Shown here: piece after piece, positions 34,564-44,959 of the stretch
How the letters are laid out: each line of letters starts with the position of its first letter
Numbering within the stretch: the stretch's first letter is position 1
Assembly (NCBI GenBank): GCA_963922205.1
Contig: CAWUHX010000004.1
Coordinates: forward strand, 496,001 to 560,000
Length of the DNA: 64,000 nucleotides
Source: Romanomermis culicivorax
Taxonomy: Eukaryota; Nematoda; Enoplea; Mermithida; Mermithidae
Direction of reading: 5' to 3'
Translations under genes and position numbers: made by a program
The notes under the pieces: model-generated
What the model was told of the DNA's origin: nothing
What the model saw: only the letters and a program-made list of their open reading frames with translations
Databases searched by the model: none

Positions 34564-35464
34564 ACCTAGTCCTGTTCTTCAAAGGATTCGACGAAACGGG
34601 CGGCAGGTCCCTGGGAACTTTCAGTTTTCGGACAAGGAACGGGGATGCGATCCACTCGGTTCTTGGGCAATGGGTGTTGGTGATCAGGAGGCGATTCTGG
34701 ACTATTTTCTGTTAACGGGGGTGGTCAGGAACCTGGCACGGATGAGCGACAGGTATGGTAGGTAGAATAAGTGGCGAATGCAGTAAGTAATAAGAGTTAT
34801 GCAAGTTTATTTGGAGTAAAAAGTGGCAGATGCAGACGAGTATATAGAAATATGTAAATTTGAGGAGCGGCGGACGCAGAGTTAAAGCAACCGAACAGAA
34901 GCTTGGGTAAACCCAAAAGTGAGTGAAAAGTTAAAGAAACATGTCCTTTTAAGGACATGTTTGGCTACAGCCCCAGCTTGGGGGGAGTTTCGCAGCGTCC
35001 AAGCTAACTTCTGCAGCTAGACGCGATGCAGAAGATGCCTATGCGCACATAGACATTTTTCGCTTACATGCGCTTAGCATTGGGGCTGACTGCAGTGCCT
35101 ATGCTAAGCATATGAGTGTCTTTAGCTAAAACTTCTTAGCTAGTCGTTTTTGCATAACAAAAACGACGCTAATTTTTGTGATAAGAGGTGCATAGAATGC
35201 ACCAAAAATAGCCATGTGCTCGTGGAGCACATTTGGCGGAAGTTTATAGCTAAAGTACCAACTGTAGCCCGCTTGCATAAAGAAATAAAATACAGTGAAA
35301 ACGAAACATAAAAATGCATAAAAAATATAAAAATGAACACAAAATGCATGTGCAGAAACAAAACAAACGAAAAATGCATGAGTTGTGAATAAAACATGGG
35401 GAAAAGTAAAATATTGACATGTTCTGGATCATGTGACATTGGGGAAATTGAGCGGCATGTGACA
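34564..35464 (-). repeat. Copy B 5' LTR plus leader exon (inner boundary not resolved)
   Basis: On the element strand this begins TGTCACATGCC at 35,464. Similarity to 61,140-61,840 (other strand) covers the AT-rich 5' part, a stretch around the matching GATAAGAGGTGCA near 35,180, a palindromic TCCTTTTAAGGA near 34,950 (TATA-like region), and an AATAAA-containing segment near 34,815. Beyond that the two differ. The stretch ends in a splice-donor-like GTGAGTC. I cannot separate R/U5 from the leader exon. Confidence 0.6.
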
Positions 35465-35607
35465 CTAATAAACCTGAACTTTTTGAGTTGTTTGAACAAT
35501 TTTTTTACAGTGTAGGTTGCTTGCTTTTTGCATCAGTTAACTCAGAAATAATTTTAAAAGGCTGATTTTAACTGCAACCTCATTGCAGCTGATTTGAGTG
35601 TTTGATT

Positions 35608-36723
35608 TTAAAGTTGGCTCTGTCTATTGCAGCAATAATGTACAGTTATGTGATTATTAGGATATAATCTGTCTACTAGCACACTAATTCTCTTGGGGAA
35701 TTTCACTGGAGGTTCATCAAATTCCTGCTTTATGTTCATCAGCTCCCTCGTTTGCATACTGACATTTGAATCTGGTAGTTGTACTTTGAGCAACTTTCTG
35801 CGGGCTTTTTTATAACTCTTGAACCTTTTGGCAGTAGCTTTCAGTACTCCCTTAGAAAGTGCTCGTAAGGCAGCCAGTTTCATTTTATTGGTAGTCTCCG
35901 ATGTAAACTCTGCATCTAGATCATTTAGGAAGCTGAGTACTTGTGTTTCAGTCATGTCATCGAGGAATAGCTTTGGCTTTACTGCCTTCACTATATTTGA
36001 CACAGTAGGCTCGAATCCATCCACTGACGAGTCATCAGAATCTGATAAATTTCCTCGTGTGGACTGTTTAGATCCTTTGTGCTTGGACGTAGTATGTTTG
36101 CTTTCCCTATGACTACCTGCTGCTTCCTCATCAGCCTCTTGGAAAAATTGAGCAACTATATCACTTGCTTGTTCTTGAACAGCAAGCGGTTCAGTTACCT
36201 GTTTTTCCGTAGAAGCCTTCAATTTCATAGCAAGTTTGACTGTGAACTTTTGCTCTGACTCTTCCGCTTCTATCTGCTGTAACCTTTGGACATTGGAAAT
36301 ACAGGTTGCGAACATAATTGGCAAATTTCTACTTATATCCTGAGTTTGCAATGGTCTATCTGTAGTCCTAGTCACCCAGATATCCTTTTCCTTCTTATCC
36401 AGGACAAATCTTTCCAAAGGTCCTTGGACTCCGATTATTGAATTGGCCATTTTGTCAATTTTGATGTTTTGCCTTCCGATTTCATCGTCCTTTCGACTCA
36501 TTTCAAATCGTAAATCGTCCAATCGATTGTAATGATAATCGTGCCAAATATTATCAAAAATTTCGTTGACATACTCATGATGGTACGTATCGAATCACTG
36601 TCGAGGTCATCGAAAACTTTCTTCTTTAAATTGATCAATAAATGGATTAATATGATCCTCGGCCAATTTCCGCCTTCTATCAATAGCAACATCGGCAGTC
36701 GATAGTTCCTTTGTTGTGGCCAT
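35608..36723 (-). pseudogene. Gag remnant of a second Gypsy family
   Basis: The 304-codon frame 36,522-35,608, with an upstream start at 36,723 (MATTKELSTADV) that is out of phase after an indel, resembles the Gypsy1 Gag capsid. Shared features are NIVKxVxPKL, QVLSFLxxLxxEF, LRALSKG and TRELxxIxQ with KRISVLV. An acidic and Ser-rich linker (residues ~150-165) precedes it. The ORF ends soon after the capsid, with no zinc knuckle or pol, directly beside the copy B LTR. A GAG|GTAAGAT donor-like site lies near 36,793. It is likely a truncated element. Confidence 0.7.
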
Positions 36724-37136
36724 ATTATTGGTATTATTAGTGGCCGTTATACACGCTGTGGAATTGTGTGCGCTTACCGGGTATAATCTTACCTCAGCCC
36801 TCTGGCTTACGTGAGGCCAACGGCGGTCCTTTGGAAAAGGGCGACCTCATCCGTAAGGTAGACAAAAGAAGAGAAGAGCGACTTAATTACGGGTTGGAGA
36901 CCTCTGCATCAAGATGTGGGTCCACGAGATCTTGTGTAAAATCTTGACTTTTTGGTGAATCAACAAGGGTGCTGTCTCCAATACCAGTGAAGTGAAGGTA
37001 TCTCCTCTGCTTCACTTGGTGGAACAGGTGACAGGTAGCATCTAAGCTGATTGACATGCACAGTATCTTCTTGATCTGTCTCAAGCCGAAAGGTGACATT
37101 ACAATATGCCACATTCATTACAAAGTATTGCCCACC
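36724..37136 (-). other. Stretch between gag remnant and copy C integrase
   Basis: About 410 bp without a clear gene. The 75-codon frame 37,114-36,887 may be the integrase tail of copy C, but I see no motif in it. The left part (36,724-36,890) is the leader of the neighbouring gag and contains a donor-like GAGGTAAGAT on the minus strand. Confidence 0.4.
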
Positions 37137-38150
37137 CTAAATGGGCAGCAGTTCAGGTGTAAGACCACTTCTGCTGGTAGTGTGCAGTCTGAGCACTTGA
37201 TCTCCAATTTTGTGTGAGACATCTGCTATGTGATCATAAGACTGAGCATAAGCCCCTTGTAATTTCTCAATCCCACACTCAATCAAGGTCAAGACATTTG
37301 TAAAATGCCATTTAACCTCCATATCATATGTGGAAATATCAATGATATTGAGGGAGGGTTGAATGAGAGCGGGGCATCAACAGGTAGCATGGGCGTTCGA
37401 CCATACATGAGTTCAAATGGGGAATATCCTGTGGACTCATTCAAGCTAATGTTATCGGCAAACACAGCATATGGCAGGTGTTCATCCCAATCAGTATGAA
37501 CTTGATGGAGGTATATACATAGCTGTGTAGCTAACGTTTGATTAGCTCTTTCCACTTCATCATTTGCCATCGGGGGATAAGCGGTGGAGTGGATTTTCTT
37601 AGTGGAACAGATGGCAGTGATTCCAGCCATCAGTTCTTATGTGAAATCAGTGCCATGGTCAGACTGAAGAATCTGTGGTGCCCCATGTTGGCAGACAATT
37701 TGTGTAACAAAAAGCTGGGCTATGGTTTGGGCAGTGATATCTGGAGTAGCGAAAGCTTCAAACCCTTTGTTAAAGTAGTCCATAAAGACTACAACAAAGT
37801 GGTTGCCAGCCTCACTAGTGGTCATTGGTCAGATAAAGTGGACACTTACTCGATGAAACCGCCCCATAATGGTAATAGGTTTCAGAGCTGCTCGGGTCTT
37901 TTGTCTAGCGGGTTTATTCTGTTGGCAAAGATCACACTGCTGACAAAAGATCACACTGCTGACAAAAGGACTTGACGTCCACACTAAGGGAGGCAAGTGG
38001 TACCTGCAGGCTATTAGCCCGTTTAGCACTGAAGTGTCCAGCTAAAATGTCACTATGGTGAGCCTTGATAATGGTAGTAACCATGGATCTGGGAATGACA
38101 ATTTTGTTGAACTCGCCTGTCCACTTTTGAAGGATGTTATCCAGCAAGTG
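37137..38150 (-). pseudogene. Copy C integrase
   Basis: Pieces show the zinc-binding N-terminus (H-H in IKAHHSDILAGHF, then CQQCDL near 37,940, where a short duplication disturbs the frame), the catalytic core (VVFMDYFNKGFEAF near 37,790, first Asp; LQSDHGTDFT near 37,640, second Asp; and TAYPPMANDEVERANQTL near 37,570, Glu), followed by the segment with STGYSPFELMYGR near 37,410. The core residues are kept, but stops and phase changes split it. The 38,029-37,829 and 38,147-37,932 frames overlap because of the duplicated GATCACACTGCTGACAAAAG. Confidence 0.8.
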
Positions 38151-38262
38151 GTAGCCATCAACATCATTTTGATCACCGTAGGGGTTTTAGTAATCTAAGG
38201 ATTGAGGCTATATCCAGTTCCTCAAATTGAGCTGTGAAAAGGTCATGGTGCTGTGCATCCAT

Positions 38263-39025
38263 CTATATCTCAGCATAAGACTCTGATCTCGCCAGGTGCT
38301 GGGCACCATCAGTGATCAATTTAGATGGTCTTGCTAGGCGCTGAGCACCATTGTTGGCCATCATTACTTGTCCCTCAGGCCTGTAAAGAGAAGTATCATC
38401 AATATTCTCACCTGTGAGAGAATTAGGATCTGTCAGGCGCGATAATACATCAGAATTATTGTTAGACTGACCTTTTGGTGGCCGAATTGTCAGTATGAAT
38501 TCAGTGAGAGCGAGACCCAACGGAGCTATCCTGGCAGACGGGTTAGGTTTCTCCTACACAGCCTTGACAGTGGTATGGTCAGTCTGTACGACCACCTCAT
38601 GTTGAAAGAGGTAAGACTGAAAGTGCTTGACAAAATGAACAACAGAGAGAGTTTCCAGCTCTATAATAGAGTAGTTCTTTTCAGCTGCCATTAACCGTCC
38701 GCTGGCATAGGCCATGGAATAGTCATGTCTGTTGTCTTCTAACTGGCTCAGAACCACTCCTATCCCCCAAATATTTGCATCGATTTGAAGGACCAAGGGT
38801 TTTGTAAAGTTGGGATGGTGCAGAATAGGAGGATTCATCAGCAATCTTTGGAGTTCATCCAACGATGCTTGCCGAGGTTTCGATCACAGGAAGGTAACTT
38901 CCTATTGTAAGAGCTTGGTCAGTGACTTGCTGAGCTGGGTGCAACCAGGGATGAAATGCCTATAATAAGACAATGGGCCAAGAAAGAACTCGATGTCTTT
39001 GGCGTTTTGTGGAAAGGTTAGATTT
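38263..39025 (-). pseudogene. Copy C RT thumb and RNase H
   Basis: RT connection motifs (FLGPLSYYRHFIPG near 38,970) lead into RNase H, with VLQIDANIWGIGVVLSQ near 38,780, AEKNYSIIELETLSVVHFVKHF and VVQTDHTTVK, ending near 38,440 with NNSDVLSRLTDP. The frame is interrupted near 38,550 (a stop follows VKAV). The fused upstream side is first-retropepsin sequence, so the RT active site is gone from this copy. Confidence 0.8.
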
Positions 39026-39500
39026 TGGACAGCTTTTTACCACATTCAACCAGCAGACATTTTGTTGGTAATCCAAAGTGATATTCTTAAACTGTTCAAG
39101 GAAGTCCAGTCTGAGAATCAGATCTACTGGTGCCCAGAAACGAGATGTAGTCTTACACACATGGAGGTTTATATTGATTCTTATGTTCGGCTGGTGAGTT
39201 CCAGGCAACATGATCTCATAGAGTCTAGATAGGAAGGTATGGACAGCATTCCTATTGATACTCATCCATGGATTAAAGTCATGATGTTGCTGGAATGAGA
39301 CTCTCCTTAATCAAAGCCTTGTGAAGATGTTGACTAAAGATAGTCCTTGGACAACCAGTGTCAAGGAATGCAGGAGTTTCATTGGCATCAACCAGCAGGA
39401 CAAAACAGGGAGTGATTCGATCTAAGTGGGATGGTACATTGTTCTGTACATAGTGAAAATCAACCTAGCAATGAACTTTGCGGAAAAGACTCAAAGGAGA
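39026..39500 (-). pseudogene. Copy C first retropepsin
   Basis: The retropepsin active site is intact here (AFLDTGCP near 39,360), and the late motif [10 protein letters not shown] lies near 39,105. It corresponds to Asp1493 and residue ~1578 of copy A. After NVCWLNVVKS the sequence jumps to the RT thumb at about 39,025. Indels near 39,290 disturb the frame. Confidence 0.7.
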
Positions 39501-39574
39501 AAAGTGGCCATCAAACCAACTCGTCCTTTCTGCAGGAAATGGCTCAGATAGTAGGATAGCCCAATGTAGATGAG

Positions 39575-40827
39575 CTATCCAATACTGGCCAGCACTGCCA
39601 GGGTGATAAGGGTGTTAAAAATCAACTGAACTGGTTCACCCGGGGCAGACTGTAAGCCCTGAATGAGGCTGACTTGCTGACCAGTAATCATGTGGTTTGC
39701 TGCCAGACCGACACCTTCCAACTGGTTTAGAGCTGCTTCAATCTGCTTGGTCTTGTAAACACACTGTTTAAAGAAAGCAAAACTTGAAGGGCTCATCGCC
39801 AACTGATCCTGAAAGAGCGCAGGAGCCTCAAAATGAGTGATGTTAAAGCGCTGTTTCCAGAAAAGTTCAAGCGGTATATGGCTCACATGGATCGTGCCAG
39901 ACTCAGTAAACCAGCCCGAGTTGGAAAATCCCCATAAACTGATGGTCACATGGCACTATTGGGCTAACTTTAATGAGATCTGGGCCACCGGGGGTGGCAA
40001 AATAAATAGTACTACCAACCTGCACAGGAAGATACTCGTAACAGATGTCTCCCACTTGGTATGAGTGATAGACATACGTGACATTGACCTTTTGACACAG
40101 TCATATTGTCTGTGCTTCACTTGTGAATTCTGTTGTCAGGTCATTCCTTAGCAGATTACCGGGGCCCCCAAGGTAGGATCAAAGTGAAGCAACTGCCAAG
40201 TCAGATAAAGGTAGCATTGAGTGTGAGAGCAAAGCTCAAGCCACATGTATCGAAAATTGTTAATTTCGGACTCTTTGATCTGCTGAGCCAGGTAGTTCAG
40301 TTTGGCATTGACAGGATCCGGACATGAGTCCTTTGCTAATCCAAACATCCATTGGGTCAAATTAAATCTTCCATGGATGCATAGAAGAAGACCCTGATCC
40401 GTCTGAACTGTGTTTAAACAGAGGTCGGGACACAACTGGAAGATGCGAGAGTTTCTGGGGATATTCAGGGCAACCTGTAAATCAACCATGATGACATGGT
40501 TCCCTGACACAGATTCAGTGTAATTGCCCTGAAGATGATAATGACATTGTGTTGTGAAGTTTGTTGCAGGCCAGACAATTACCCCCTTGAGAGTAGTGCA
40601 CTGACCTGCAGTGGGACTGCATCCACCTACATCTACTAAGGTCCTTAGAGCTGTACTGCCGTCCCAGGAAGCCACCTGTCCCTCCTCAATGAAGTGGTTA
40701 TTCACTGTCTTGCAGATGTCACTGCCACACCATGTGTACATCATGTCCAGTGTTTGGTTAGAAGCCAGGGTGGATTTCCACATGCTTTTGTAAACCCAAC
40801 ACCTTCATAAAATGTGCTAGCGTACAA
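39575..40827 (-). pseudogene. Copy C env-like region, middle and membrane segment
   Basis: The frame 40,783-40,148 carries Cys-rich ectodomain ([24 protein letters not shown]) with N-x-S/T sites. The frame 39,949-39,575 carries the stem ([18 protein letters not shown]) and membrane segment (PVQLIFNTLITLAVL). Between them is an indel zone near 40,100. About 40 stem residues present in A and B are deleted here (ALNQLEGVGL joins directly). Confidence 0.7.
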
Positions 40828-41335
40828 TGTTGGGGTGGCCTCAGGTGCACGTGTTCAGCTTCCGGCGTCAGTGTGCAGGCGGTTGGACGTGGCAAAAAGT
40901 GGCGAAAAGAAAAAGAATATTTGCATAGATATGCTGCCACTGTTTCGCGTTTTTATGTTTATTTGTCAGTGTTATATTTTATTGGTTTATGGAGCGTCGC
41001 AGCCATCAGCCTAATTATAATATTTTGTTATTATTATTTTTTGTTTGGCATCGCTCTTCGTCACCCAATACACATTGAAGCTGTAAGTGTATTGTTTTGT
41101 GAGTGAAGGGGAGGAGTGTATAAGTTTAGGTTTGGAGACTTGGGTAGGATCTCCTGAGGTATGTGCCAAGGTGTTCTGTCTGATGTTTGGTGAAAGTTCT
41201 GGCGAGTATCTGGTGAAACGTCTGGGAGAAATTCTAGTTTATTGTTTTTGTTAGCCTGTGGTCAGAACTGTTGCAACTTCCTTCGTCTAAACCCAAAGGC
41301 CAGTTACATCAACTCTCTCCCACAGCAGCCTAACA
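40828..41335. mobile_element. Solo LTR, 508 bp, inside copy C
   Basis: This insertion begins TGTTGGGG and ends CCTAACA, is flanked by ACAA on both sides (40,824-40,827 and 41,336-41,339), and interrupts the env-like frame. Removing it with one ACAA restores alignment to copies A and B across the site. The length, TG...CA ends and 4-bp duplication fit a solo LTR of a Gypsy-type element left by LTR-LTR recombination. Its start resembles the Gypsy1 LTR start, but the bodies do not obviously match. Confidence 0.75.
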
Positions 41336-41339
41336 ACAA

Positions 41340-41900
41340 GCTGCAGGCACTAGGTGCTGAGTAGTAAAGACGTCTGCAGTAATGCCCCTAGATCCAAAGA
41401 AACCAGGGTTGGTGCAGACTTTATGGTTACTCAATGTGCACTTCCAGGCTAATGTAGTGATTGGATCAGAACTAGGAGAATACACTGTGACATTCATGCC
41501 TCATAGACTCCATGAAGATTTTGGTGATTTGCATTCTACTTTACGAGGTAGCTCAAGTTAATGACTGCTTCTTGAAAGACCACAAAATTGGTACTGAGCA
41601 GCATGAATTGCAGTACTCATTCCTAAGAACAATGATGTCACGAAGGCCCAATTTATTATATACAAACTATTTACAAATGGTTTTTGTAAATTTAAACCAA
41701 ATTCCACAGTGTGGGCCCCTCGAGCGGCCTCACTCTTCTTTGTCGTCCAACAATATCCGATCTCTGTCCGGAGGTAGTTATGACCAGGCTCCCACATGGG
41801 TGGACTTCACAAAGAATGCCAATCCTCGGGGACCATGGGGCAGTAGCCATTGGACCATGGGGCGGTAGCCGTCTCGATGATGCTGATGTCATCAGTGCAT
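41340..41900 (-). pseudogene. Copy C env-like N-terminus and ORF X tail
   Basis: Signal-peptide-like stretch (NWAFVTSLFLGMSTAIHA near 41,650) and the first ectodomain Cys ([11 protein letters not shown] near 41,590) are recognisable. Upstream, 41,892-41,692 matches the acidic end of ORF X in degraded form. Homology to A and B is lost near 41,950, the 5' limit of copy C. Confidence 0.6.
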
Positions 41901-41950
41901 AACGATGATGCTGACATCCTCAGTGCACAACGTCTCTCCAAAGGTGTTGG

Positions 41951-42985
41951 CCATTACAGTCCGCAAATTGGTTGCGGTGGCCAATAATTGTTGCTGTGCA
42001 GTTTGATCATAAATTCAATAAATAAAAGTTGGCAAATTTTTTGTCATGACAGTACTGTATTGTTTATTGTTTGTTTTATGTGAAGTTACTATATGAAAAC
42101 ATATTGAAGTGCGATTATAATTTAACATCATATTGTTTTTTCATTAATAAATCATCTATATATTATTGCATCATATTGTGTATAGAAGAGTAGTCAAGCA
42201 CGTAAATAATTGCTGCTAGTAGCTATACTAGTTTGGAAAATTTTCATTGAAAGAAAGGAAATGGTGTTAATTTTTGGCTCAGTAATCATTCTTGATGAAA
42301 TAATTGGAAAAAAGTACAGAAAATTGGAAAGAAGTACTAAAATGATCGTTTTACAAGTAGGCCAAGTTGAAAAGTATAGAATTTTCATTAATTCTCTTTA
42401 AAATTTATCCATTTACTGTAATAGTCCGTTTTGTAATTTTAAATTGAAACCATTAGTAACTCACTTTTTGGGTGTATGAGGAATGGGCGTAATATGAAAA
42501 AAAAGGAGGAAAAATTTAAAAAAAGAAGTTTCCTCAAAAATAGTTTGAAAACAAATCGAAAAATTTTGAAGGTTTATCACAATATTGTAAACATATCAAA
42601 AAACTTTGAATGTTTATCACAATATTGGTTAATTTCAATCCACCATAAAATCTGCAAATTGTTCTCTGCAGTAGGAGAGTGGTCAATTTCAAAAACTGTC
42701 AAGCCTTCTCATATTTTTAGACTGGCTTAATGGTTGAATTTTTAGATGCTCCTTTTTTAGATCTGTGAAAATCAAAATAGCAAAAAGTGAAATGTAGTAA
42801 ACATATTCAAAATAGTAATTGTTCCTATTGCATTATTAAAATTTTTTTGAAGATATGCGAAATTTTTTTAAAGTGATGCAAATTTTTTAAAGAGATGCAT
42901 TTAGAGAGATTAGAAAATGAGAAAAAATTTTAAGGAGATGCGATTGACTATGGTTACAATTTATAGGTTTATGATTAATTTTTCC
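41951..42985. other. AT-rich stretch without recognised content
   Basis: About 1 kb in which I see no gene, RNA or element boundary. It has a short direct repeat near 42,570-42,625 (TTTATCACAATATTG twice). Base composition drops from the GC-richer retroelement cluster on the left to AT-rich sequence here. Confidence 0.4.
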
Positions 42986-43171
42986 TACATATTAGGGGGC
43001 AGGCAACTGGTCGAAGACCCTAATGTGGACATGAGCCATGATGATGAACCTCCAATGGACAATGGCAATATGGACAATGACAGCGCTTTGGAGAACAATG
43101 ACAATATGGAGGATGATGGTGGTATTGATAATGATTTAAACGACAAAGGTGGCGACAGTGTATGCTTCCAG
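42986..43171 (+). CDS. Putative acidic Asp/Asn-rich exon (repeat family 1, copy 1)
   Basis: The coding-looking part of the frame 42,917-43,279 lies between an acceptor-like CATATTAG near 42,996 and a donor CAG|GTTAGT at 43,171. It encodes about 58 residues rich in Asp, Asn, Glu and Gly (with NMDNDSALENND and NMEDDGGIDND), ending VCFQ. The same exon occurs in copy 2 (52,466-52,587), where a TGA interrupts it. I do not recognise the protein. A downstream exon of the same family lies at 53,476-53,646 in copy 2. Confidence 0.35.
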
Positions 43172-44650
43172 GTTAGTATGAGGCAGGCCGGGCAGACCCA
43201 CACTTTGCAATCAGGTGGGTGGCTTCCCATTCAGAGTCAAATGTTCTGTAGGTGTAGGGAGTTAGATCTCCGTAAGTAAGTTTGTTGTTGTTGCATGTTA
43301 AAGAATATTTCTTGCAAGTTTATGTTTAGTTTATGTTTACCTTATTTTTAAATATGTTGTATTATTCTATCAATCATGATCTCACTACCAATCTGTGATG
43401 CAGTGATTTACTGTAATTAATAAGTTGTGGATTGATTATTCAGTTTTTTAACTTTCATTTTTGTTCAGTTTTTATTGCACCATTTTTCTTGCATGCTCAC
43501 CTGCATCTGGCCATGCAAAGCCTCAGGGTCCACGTCCCCATGGCCAGGCACTGCAATTGATGACCTCATCACAGGGTTATCGATAGCAGTGGTAGATTTG
43601 AGCAATCTACTTTTTTGCATTCTATCTTTTCATCATTTATCCTTTTATTTTATTATATACTTTCTTGGCAAGCATTTACTCTCGTCTAATGCATACTATA
43701 TCAGTACGTTTGCACTACACAGTCCACTATGAACATACATAGGTTTTTACGGTATACCTAGTAGGTGAGAAAACTGGACATTGGAGCAGCACAAGTGATG
43801 TACATATGTTGTACGCCCATGTATACATGTCAAATGAGTTAAACAGGTAAAGGTGGTTAAAGGTACTAGATAAACATGATTAATTATTATCACATTTATT
43901 ATGACACTGATTTTTTACTTCATTTACTCCAATGTGATGATAAAATTTACTATGGAAAGCGTAAAATAAACAAAAACTCTGAGTTATAAACCAGCAATTA
44001 AACAAAACCTAAATTTTTTTGGTTATCAGTATTTTTTCGGCGATGATGTACCCAAAGTCTGGCTGGTCAAGTGTGAGGATCCATTGAAAAATATTGGGCA
44101 GCTTGAGGAAGCAAAGCCAATATCATAAGCTGAACAAGTAAAAGAACAAATTTAAAATGGAAGAGTGTGGCGAATTTGTATTAATGAAAAATTTAGATTT
44201 CTCAATGTACGCCAAGAAGTTTTGTTTTTTGGGCCCTTTTCCCACCATCTAAAGACTTTTCCAATTTTCGGTTGAAAAAGATTGCGTGGCTCAACAAAGC
44301 AAAGCTAATAGCCAAAGCTGAAAAATTAATAGGAGAAATTCAAAATGGAAGAGGCAAATTTGTATAATTGAAAAATTTAAATTTCTCATAGGTTGGCCAA
44401 AAAGTTTGGTTTTTCGGACCCTTTTCCCATGATCTAGAGACTTTTCAAATTTTTTGTGCAATATTCTTACAGGAGAAAATCCCCTAGTTCCAAAAAATCC
44501 CCCATTCTTTCCAAACGTCTAGCCAAAAAATCTCGAACATCTCCAAGGAGGATGTGCATTTTTTGGCCCTATGCTCATTTTCCCTTTGGAAATAGGTCTA
44601 CTAATCATAGATTCTATAGAAGATTGTCAGTCACCGGCATCAATCATTGT
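43000..44650 (+). repeat. Dispersed repeat family 1, copy 1
   Basis: This is collinear with 52,466-53,970 at high similarity, including the acidic exon, a T-rich intron-like part, a passage GGCCATGCAAAGCCTCAGG near 43,513, and a 3' coding-like block. Copy 1 lacks the ~60-bp acceptor region that copy 2 has before the 3' exon. It also carries an internal tandem duplication of ~180 bp (about 44,090-44,280 and 44,280-44,460). A degenerate inverted piece of the GGCCATGC passage occurs near 44,875. Confidence 0.7.
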
Positions 44651-44959
44651 TGTGAATAAATAACAGTATAGCTGAAAAATTAGCTGAAAAATAATAGAAG
44701 ATATTTAAAATGGTTAAAAGCCATTAAAAAAAGAAAAATGAATAGAAGAAACTTAAAATGGTTAAATGTCAATAAAAATAAATCAAAAGCTCAAAGGAAA
44801 AGAAATGATATGAGAAGTACAAAAAGTAGAAAATAGTGCTACCTTCTGCTATCACTTAGTTGTGATACCCAGCCATGGGGACGTGGACCCAGAAGCACAT
44901 GCATGGCCAAACTGAAAAAAATAAAATCAAGGAAATTTTAATTTATAGACTATACTTAC

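Larger units (their letters stand above)
23901..35464 (-). mobile_element. Copy B: decayed gag-env-like-pol LTR retroelement, 3' part missing
   Basis: From right to left: 5' LTR (35,464 inward), leader with a splice-donor-like site at 34,563, a ~3.9-kb CRE-motif leader, Gag (30.6-29.2 kb), ORF X (28.8-28.0), env-like region (28.4-26.4), first retropepsin (26.2-25.8), second retropepsin (25.7-24.9) and RT (24.8-23.9). It then stops at the Gypsy1 LTR. Many frames are broken by stops and indels, often at former CpGs. RNase H, integrase and the 3' LTR are absent. Confidence 0.85.
36880..41950 (-). mobile_element. Copy C: older gag-less relative of A/B with internal deletion
   Basis: Minus-strand pieces in order from the right: ORF X tail and env-like start (41,900-41,340), a solo LTR insertion, env-like middle and membrane segment (40,827-39,575), first retropepsin (~39,500-39,030), then directly RT thumb, RNase H and integrase (39,020-37,130). 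Second protease and RT fingers/palm are missing. It independently shows the env-like region upstream of pol. Sequence similarity to A/B is lower than between A and B. Confidence 0.8.

Noticed and set aside
34570-34600. GGATTCGACGAA as a tRNA T-arm
   Set aside because: No acceptor, D or anticodon arms can be placed around it.
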